Assembly: GCA_940337035.1 (NCBI GenBank)
Contig: CALNHX010003536.1
Coordinates: 62,001 to 126,000, forward strand
DNA length: 64,000 nt
Reading direction: 5' to 3'
Source of the DNA: Agriotes lineatus
Lineage: Eukaryota; Arthropoda; Insecta; Coleoptera; Elateridae
Within the stretch, counting starts at the first letter, position 1. The number at the start of each line of letters is the position of its first letter. Below, piece after piece: positions 47,401 through 56,400 of the stretch. The notes below the pieces were generated by a model that had not been told where the DNA came from, did not search any database, and saw nothing but the letters and a program-made list of their open reading frames with translations. The position numbers and the translations under genes are program-made.

Positions 47401-50400
47401 AAAGAATTTTCCTGTACTGTGTTAATCTCAGGGCTTAGGTCGTAACACTTGTATTACCATTACATTTAAGTAGGACAGATTAACTTGTATGGTAATTGCT
47501 CGAATTCGTATCTGACATAACAGTTTAACCTTCAAAGTGACATCAAAACAGATATGGATTGCTTCTACAAAAATTGCACAATTTGAAGGTAAAATTCACA
47601 TCAGGTAGATACAATTCAAATAATACGACGCAATTTCCGGCTAACCTGGTTTTGTTTCAGTGACGCAGAGACGGAAAGATTCGTATTTGTTTAACTTTCT
47701 GCAAAACGCTCCAAATTTCTGGTCCAAATCGCAAAATCAAAGAACACTACCTCGATTATAAAACCCTGGATGAATCTACGTAGCTGGAATCACATTCAAC
47801 CCCTCGCGCAATGTTTATTCTTGATGAAACCTACAACCAGTGGACCTTCTCCAACTGCTTCCCTGCGAAATTTACCTTGCAAGGGCAGCTTTGTAGGCTG
47901 GATCACAAAATCAAACGATGCCACGGCAATTCTAAACTTGGTGACGGCTTCCTGCTCCAAATCTCTGGATGTAGGGCTCGATCAAGGATTCCCTAACAAG
48001 CAGTACATACAATTCTTGATGTCCGATGCTTCCAACTATTCAAAAAGCTTTCCCGAAATACTGTCCTCGCTGTAAGACGCACCTAATCAGCTCGCAGCAC
48101 AAAACCCTCGTGACTGGGATATTCCAGCACGAAGAAACTTCACACAACTACACTCTGCAAATTGGCGAATTTCACAACTTTATTTGAAATTTCACAATTT
48201 ACTGAGAGCACCTCTTGCACACCGCACAATTTTACAAGCCTTGTTTTTTCAATATTAACAATTGGTTATCTTGTTTCCTAGCAACTAAGTTTTACAATTA
48301 ATTGTTTTATGAAATAAGTTTTGATATTTTTTTACTCAGGAACTAAACTGTCTTTTTCCTGGAAATTGCCACTTTAAACTTTACTCTGCTTTTCCACAAT
48401 TAGTTTTTTAGCACTGCACTAATGTCTGTGTCGTTTGATAGGTTGCCTTATCATTACTCTTCGCAACTTTTGCTTTCTTGCACTGCTCTGCACCCTTTGT
48501 TTGACAGTCACCTGTCTTGTAACTTCACAAACCATCTCTGTATTAAGTTAAATTCACATTACTGTATTGACGTTACCAAATCAAATCTGCCAGCTACATA
48601 AATTAAGGTGCGCTTGCCATTCCGAACATCAATTATAAATAAAACGTGCAACGTAACCCCTTTGATTCTGCCTTATCTAATGCTAACCTTTCTCAATCAA
48701 ATTATCGTTAGTGCAAAATACTAACTTGATCTTGCAATAAACAAAACATTAATTCTGTGCTTATTTTCAATTATTCTTTTATTTTCGTGTTAGTTAGACA
48801 ACCAGAATTGCTGTGGGTATTAAACCATTGCAATATAGCCTTTTATATGCTAGCCATGCGTTATATTTGTTTTTTATTTTAACGTATACTCCATTTACTT
48901 GACATCTGCACTGTCAAACTGACATTATGTTGGCACCACTGCTATTTTACACATTTTAACAATTAAAATACTGTACAGTCTAATAAAAAATACATTATTT
49001 TTGAGGTGTAGTCAAGACATTTTTTTAAATTTGACACTGACAGTGTAGATGTCAAGTAAATGGAGTATATTCATCGTCCACTTATGCTATATTTAAGGTT
49101 TTATGTATTAGTACACTACTGCTATGTGTATCAAAATGTATCTACCTATTGAGATTTGTTTATATATGAATTTTGTATAATAATGTTAACTACTGGATCT
49201 TTACTTCTGTTGTATTTGTTAATTGTTAAAATGGGGTTTCCCGAAAAGTTTATAAATAAATAATTATAAGAGACGTGTTTTCAAATGGATGGTGCACCAC
49301 CACATTTCGGAATTGGCTTTTAGAATTTTGCCAATACCAATTATCCAAGGTGGATTGGCGTGGTAGCGCGGTTGCATGGCCAGCTAGATCCCGGATCATA
49401 ATCCCCTTGACTTTTATTTCTGGGATTGAGTTGTTAGTTGTCAAAGTGAGGTTGTGTTCATACGCAATCCATAAAATAAGTTACAACATAACTTTTAAAA
49501 ATTACTGTTTGACACAAGGCCATTTGATAACGGTATTTTTTTAATGAACTTTATTACATAGACGTTAGTAATGATGGCAATCAACCCTAATCAACACTGG
49601 AAATGTAAGTATAAATAAGCGCAAATTAAAAGGTTATTGAAGTCCATATTTTATAAATTTTTTATGCCCAATGCATGCATATTTTTGCATTTTAAAGTGC
49701 ATATTTATCTTCGTTCTAATAATCAACGAAAATGATGACAAATTTTTATAATTTATATTTCGTTACGAAAATATCACAGCGGTGACAACGATAGGTGTTA
49801 AAATTACTTAAATCGTACTGCATCTGCTGTGCCATATGGCACTCCTCAATTACGTAGCCTCACACAATTAGTTGAAGTGAAAACTAATTACATTAAAAGC
49901 TAATGACTATAACTGGAACAACACCTACCTATTTAACTGTCCTTGATCTAAAAGGATGCCGAAATACTGTAATAGCGGACTGTTTTGTCCTGCTGGTGTT
50001 GGCACTTGTTGAAACATTTGAATTGTGGCAGGTGTTCGCAGAATTCCTAAATCAATAACAAGTTCAGAAGACATTCGCATTTTTGGTTATCTTAAAACAA
50101 CTTTGGATGTTACACGTGCTTCAAAATAAAAACATTTTCAAATTCAGAAAAACCAACCTTTTGGTGCATTTGCGGCGACTTTAGCAGCTTCGGCGTACTG
50201 TCCGTTCTGGAAAAGGAGCTGAAACTTGCTGACGAACAGTTCCTCGGCGCCGGCGAGATTGTTCCTGACGGCAAGTCGCAGCGCCAGGTCTGCGTTGTGC
50301 AGGACGGTGTTCACGTACCTTATGATGTTATCTTCGTCTACCGTTACAGAGAGGACCTGCCCCCTGCGGTTGACACCTGTAAATTAATGCCAATAAAAAA

Positions 50401-53400
50401 CCCACTAGCTTCGATATGAAGAAAGTACCAATGATTCCGCCGGTGGTTTCGTGCTGTGCGGTGACGAAAATCGTTTCGCTCGAAATGCGATTCATGTAGA
50501 TGCACGTGCCGCTCTCGATGTCGTACATGTGTATGTAGCCGTACTTTGTGATCAGGTAGATGACGTCGTATTTTGACGACACCTGCATGGCGACGGGGAA
50601 GTCGTTTTGTGCCTCGGGCGGGAAGAAAACGTCGACAGTCTTTTTCGGGAATGGCTGGTTTCCAGCTGGGCTTTGACCGACCTACAAAATTACACAAGAT
50701 ACACACTAAACAATGTTGGAAGAATTGAACAGAAAGGGAGGAAAAAGCTACTAACCTCAATAATGTGAAGCTTTCCGCCTTGTACGGTGCGCACGGCAAA
50801 GCAGAACAGCGTGGAGGCTTCGGGGTTGCCTTCGAGTTTGAACGTTGCGAAGGAAGCTGCGTGCCCCTCGATCGGCTGGGAGCATTTGCGCTCCACGGAA
50901 TATAGCTGCATGGCTCCGACCACTCGACTTTGCTGTGCACTGATGCCAACCAGGAGCAGCCAGTTCTGCTTGGGATCTGTTCGGTAGTTGATGATTTGGC
51001 ATCCGTTTAAGGAGGAATGTCTAGAAAGGGGCATATTTGAAACATGGTGGCGAACTAGCACGGATGTCAGCTCACCTGTCAAACATTTTGACTGGCGTGG
51101 AGTCGCCTTCCATGGACCAGTGGTAGACCGAGGTTTCAGTAACAAGCGCGAGCGTGTTCAGCGAGATCCACTTCCAAAATACTACGTCTTCTGTCATGGT
51201 ATGCGCCTTCATCTTGGATTTCATTTCGATATTGAATATTTGTAGTGTTTTTTGTGCTGTAACCAAAAATGTTGGTAATCAACCTTTTTATAAAAAAAAA
51301 AAAACAATTGAAAAATAGCTTGCCGCAAGTTAAAGACAAAGGCAGAATGGGAGGAGGATAGGTAGCAAGAAATGGAAAAAAAAATAAAAACTTACCAATA
51401 GCTTTACAGAGAAAAGAAAATGGAGATAAGATGAAAAATGGTGAAAATGGAAATAGAAAGAAAAATTCTATGAGCAGTCAAAAAAATAATTAAAATCAAG
51501 GAAACGAATGAATGCTAAAAGTGACAACAAAGGTAAAGAATAGGACCGCAATTAAGCAAAAAGCAAAAACTGTTACTAGAATATATCAATTCGTGTTTTT
51601 GGAATGAAAACAAGGTGGGAAAATATGGGAGGTATATTTATTGAGAAGAATTCAAGGTAGAAAGAAGAAAGACGAGATGGAGGACAAAAAAAGAAGTGAT
51701 GGAGTGTGTGTGGCCAACCTACTGTAGTCAAGGTAGTGAGAAAACGTGTTTAGACCAACCTCAGAGAAATACAGCCCGCACTAATAAACTGATTGGTGAT
51801 AACAGACAACTTTTCACATGTGAAAATACACATGTATAGAGAAAAAATCAAAAATCACATGAAAAAGCTTTGGCAATGACGTTAATAACTATAGAACCTC
51901 AACAAGAACAATGAATCAGTACAGGAAAAGTATCATCGATAAATTAGCAACTAAGACGATAATTGGGGAAAAAAAGAGACAAAAGTAGTTGATTTTGAAG
52001 ATATCCAAGAAGCCAGTTCTGCAAATCTTCCAAAACGGGAATATGAAAATATGACAATATGCAAATCTATAAAACCAAAAAGAAAAAAGCCCTGCAACAG
52101 TAGAACCCATTAGCGTATAGGCAACGAGTGTCTAAAAGCTACTGACTTCTGATGCAAATCGGCTGAGCATTCTCTCCCCAGTATACGTAACGTAATCAGG
52201 AGGTGCAGACTTATCAAAAGACATCCAAAACTGGGATGAAAGTTGCATAAGGACCAATGACCTACATCTTTGCAATGAGCACGTTTACCCTAAAAACCGT
52301 ATACCTCCAATACATCTACCAGCTGGTGTATTTTGCCGATTCCATTGTACTAACTGACATTATGGGACAAGAAAATTTACAAAGATGCAGCAATCACTCA
52401 ATCGCAAATCCACTATAACGGATCCGATGCAAAGACTAAAAATTTCATTGAACTGATTTTCTTTAGCTAAAGCCTGAAGTTGTTCGCATCGTAACCAAAA
52501 CAAAATGGGCTAGTAAACAATTTCACCACTAAAATGTGAAGAAATATTACTAGAAAATCTGATGCACAAGAGAGTTGCTAGGCGACCACGATGGCAATGA
52601 CACACCAAATCCCAACAGAATGCCTGATGAGCTAAGACAATGCAAGATATCACACACAGATTCAATTCGACATGTCCTACCAATCATTACTGGGAGCAAT
52701 GTCACTCTTACAGCACAATAGACACTGCCTAGAGCGATCTGACAACCTTGCTAAGTAAACCAAAAATCACTATCTCAATCTAACAGGTAAGCGCCTAGTT
52801 TACAAACAGGTGAGTATGTAAGTTACCACAGCTACTTCAACGAGAAATTTTCAGGGGGGTTTAAAATAACCAAGGAATGTCACATAACTCGAGGAGGGAA
52901 CCGATGAGAGTCCAAATGGAATGCACAACTGCAATTCGTAACAGTAACCGTGGGCCATACAACCAATCACCGATATCCCCTTAAATTCGCATAGCAATTA
53001 AGTAGCTTAAGACACTCAGGTGAAGCATATCATTAGGACAATGTTAATAAATAGAGCCAAATTAACGTAACGATTTATGGAGCTAAATCAGCTTAAGATA
53101 GATTTGGCACAATCAATAAAGAAAACTAAAACTATAGCTTTTTATAAAAATCGTCAAAGATAAAACACTACTTCATTATCACAGACTACAACCTGGAAGT
53201 GGCTTCAAATATTTGACAGTTAAACTCACCGAGGCAAGCAAACAAATTGAAAAGTTCAAAAATTTCATGCTGAGAAAAGTGCTTAAGTCAATCAGAGATG
53301 GTGACACACAACAAGTGGAATCATAAGTTATACAAAGATGACATAAAAGTTCCGCATATCATTCATTTTCCTTAGGAGTCCTAATTGCATACCTACATAC

Positions 53401-56400
53401 TTCGAACGAGTAGCAATAAAGGCAGAAAATTTCTAGGAATATCTAACAGTCACATTATAAAACTGATTTTGTAAAAGGAGTATACCAAAACACACATAAC
53501 CTCACATTTTGTTAGAAATTCGAGAATGAGAACTACACTAGCAAAGAGAGACATTATTGAGGGATGTCCATTTTCTGTACTTATTGAAGCATATTGGAGC
53601 ATACAAGATGCTTCTCATATCATTTTTATACATTCAAAATTCATTTATCTGCGGTGAAACAAATAAGGTCAGACGACATTAAAGTTCCGCATTGTCACTC
53701 ATTTTCTTCACGAGTCCCAACTAAATTCTTCGAATTGGACGCAGTAAGTGACGAAAACGTAGACCCAACAAGCACAGAAAAAACTGTGAACTGATTTTGT
53801 AAAAGACGGTGTATGTTAAACCCATCTAACCTCACATATTGTTGCAAATTCGTGAATAATGTGAAAAATTACCTCGTGAAGTAGGAACATTATCGAAGTA
53901 TGAACATTTCCTGTACTTATTCAAGCATGTTAGAGTATACAGGATGCTTCTCTTAACATTCCTATACATTCACAATTCACATTATCTGCGGAGAAACAAA
54001 TAAGGTTCGACGATATTATTAACGTTACACATTATCATTCGTTTTTCTCAGGAATCGTAACTACATACATTCAACTTGAAGCAATAAATGCAGAAAACTT
54101 CTAGGAATATCTAACAATTACATTATAAAGCTGTGGACCGATTTTGAAATAGTAGGCGTTTGCCAAAACATACCTAACCTCACATTTTGTTAGAAATTCG
54201 AGAATGATGTAAAAAACTAAACTCACAAAGACGGACATTATTAAGGGATGTCAGTTTTCTGTACTTATTGAATCATATTGGAGCATAGAAGACGTTTCTC
54301 ATATCATTTTTTTACATTCATAATTCATTTATCTGCGGTGAAACAAATAAGGTCAGACGACATCAAAGTTCCGCATTGTAATTCATTTTCCTTAAGAGTC
54401 CTAACTATATTCTTCGAACTGGAAGTAATAAATGACGAAAACGTAGATCCAACAAGCACATAAAAAACTGTGAACTGATGTTGTAAAAGAAGGTGCATGC
54501 CAAAACCCACCTAACCTCACATATTGTTGGAAATTCATGAATATGAAAAATTACCTCGTGAAGTGGGAACATTATCGAAGTATGCACATTTCCTGTACTT
54601 ATTGAAGCATGTTCGAGTATACAGGATGCTTCTGTTATCATTCCTATACATTCAGAATTCACATTATCTGCGGAGAAACAAATAAGGTTCGACGAAATTA
54701 TTAACGTTACACATTATCATTCGTTTTTCTCAGGAATCGCAACTACATGCATTCAACTTGAAGCAATAAATGCAGAAAACTTCTAGGAATAGCTAACAAT
54801 CACATTATAAAGCTGTGGACCGATTTTGAAATAGGAGGCGTTTGCCAAAACATACCTAACCTCACATTTTGTTAGAAATTCGAGAATGATGTGAAAAACG
54901 AAACCAGCAGAGAGGGACATTTTTGAGGGATGTCCGTTTTCTGTACTTATTGAATCATATTGGAGCATACAAGATGCTTCTCATATCATTTTTCTACATT
55001 CAAAATTCATTTATCTGCGGTGAAACAAATAAGATCAGACGACATTAAAGTTCCGCATTGTCATTCATTTTCCTCACGAGTCCTAACTACGATTTTGTAG
55101 GAGAAGCTGTATGCCAAAACCCACCTAACCTCACATATTGTTGCAAATTCATGACTAATGTGACAAATAACCTCGTGAAGTGGGAACATTATCGAAGTAT
55201 GCACATTTCCTGTACTTATTGAAGCATGTTCGAGTATACAGGATGCTTCTCTTATCATTCCTATACATTCAGAATTCATTATCTGCGGAGAAACAAATAA
55301 GATTCGACGATATTATTAACGTTACACATTATCATTCGTTTTTCTCAGGAATCGTAACTACATGCATTTAACTTGAAGCAATAAATGCAGAAAACTTCTA
55401 GGAATAGCTAACAATCACATTACAAAACTGTGGACCGATTTTGAAATAGGAGGTGTTTGCCAAAACATACCTAACCTCACATTTTGTTGCAAATTTGGGA
55501 ATTAAGTGAAAAACTAAACACGTACGAAGACATTACTGAACTTATTGAAGCGTATTTGACTGTACAGGATGCTTCTACCACTTCTATGCATCTGCGGAGA
55601 AACGAATAAAGTTCGACGATATAAAAGTTACGCATTATCATTCATTTTCCTCAGGAGTCCTAACTACATACTTCGAACTAGAAGTAATAAATGCAGAAAA
55701 CTACTAGGTATATCTCTCTAACAGCTATTACATTACAAAACTGCGAACTGATTTTGTAAAAGGAGGCGTATGCCAAAACACACCTAACCTCACATTTTGT
55801 TGAAAATTCATTAAAGGCGTGAAAAAATAAACGCATGAAGTAGAAACTCTATCCATAGCTGCACATTTTTTCTAGTTATTTAATTGATATAATCATATTC
55901 GAGTGCAGAGAGTGTTTGATTTGTAATTTTTAAACATTAAGGATAAGTATAAATAAGGTTCCATGACATAAAAGTTGCCCATAAACTTCACAAGTCTCTT
56001 TAAAATTGAAAGATGTGGCTTCTGGTGGTAATAGTAAAAAAGCTGCAGTTCGTCATTTACAATTGTTGGGCTACATTTATCAATTTTTTTAAACTAACGA
56101 TAACAAACGTAATAATTGGTGGATTTGTAACATCTGACAGATATGTATCACATAACCTATACATTTTTATATGCAAAAAAAAAAGTGAAACTTGACTACT
56201 GATTATCAATAAATTTCTTTACGTTACTTCTACAACAATTAGGCGCCAGTAATTCCCCTTTTTACATCTGATAAAACAATTTTTTAAAGATTAGGTTCTA
56301 TTCACACTGAAAAAATGTTCATTAATCAATTGTTGTTTTATTACTCATCAAAGATAACTATAAACCTAGGTAATTGTTTATACGCACTTTATTTCATAGA

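Larger units (their letters stand above)
36974..49928 (-). other. Chc: Chc intron 7 (13.0 kb)
   Basis: The donor is GTAGGT after exon 7 and the acceptor TTTTCCAG before exon 8. It is the longest intron, filled with the elements listed separately. 41966-42785 and 47350-48880 hold no recognised feature beyond short unmatched open frames. Confidence 0.9.

Noticed and set aside
47770..48075. 101-codon open frame
   Set aside because: No recognisable motif. It lies between decayed retrotransposon pieces and is probably chance.
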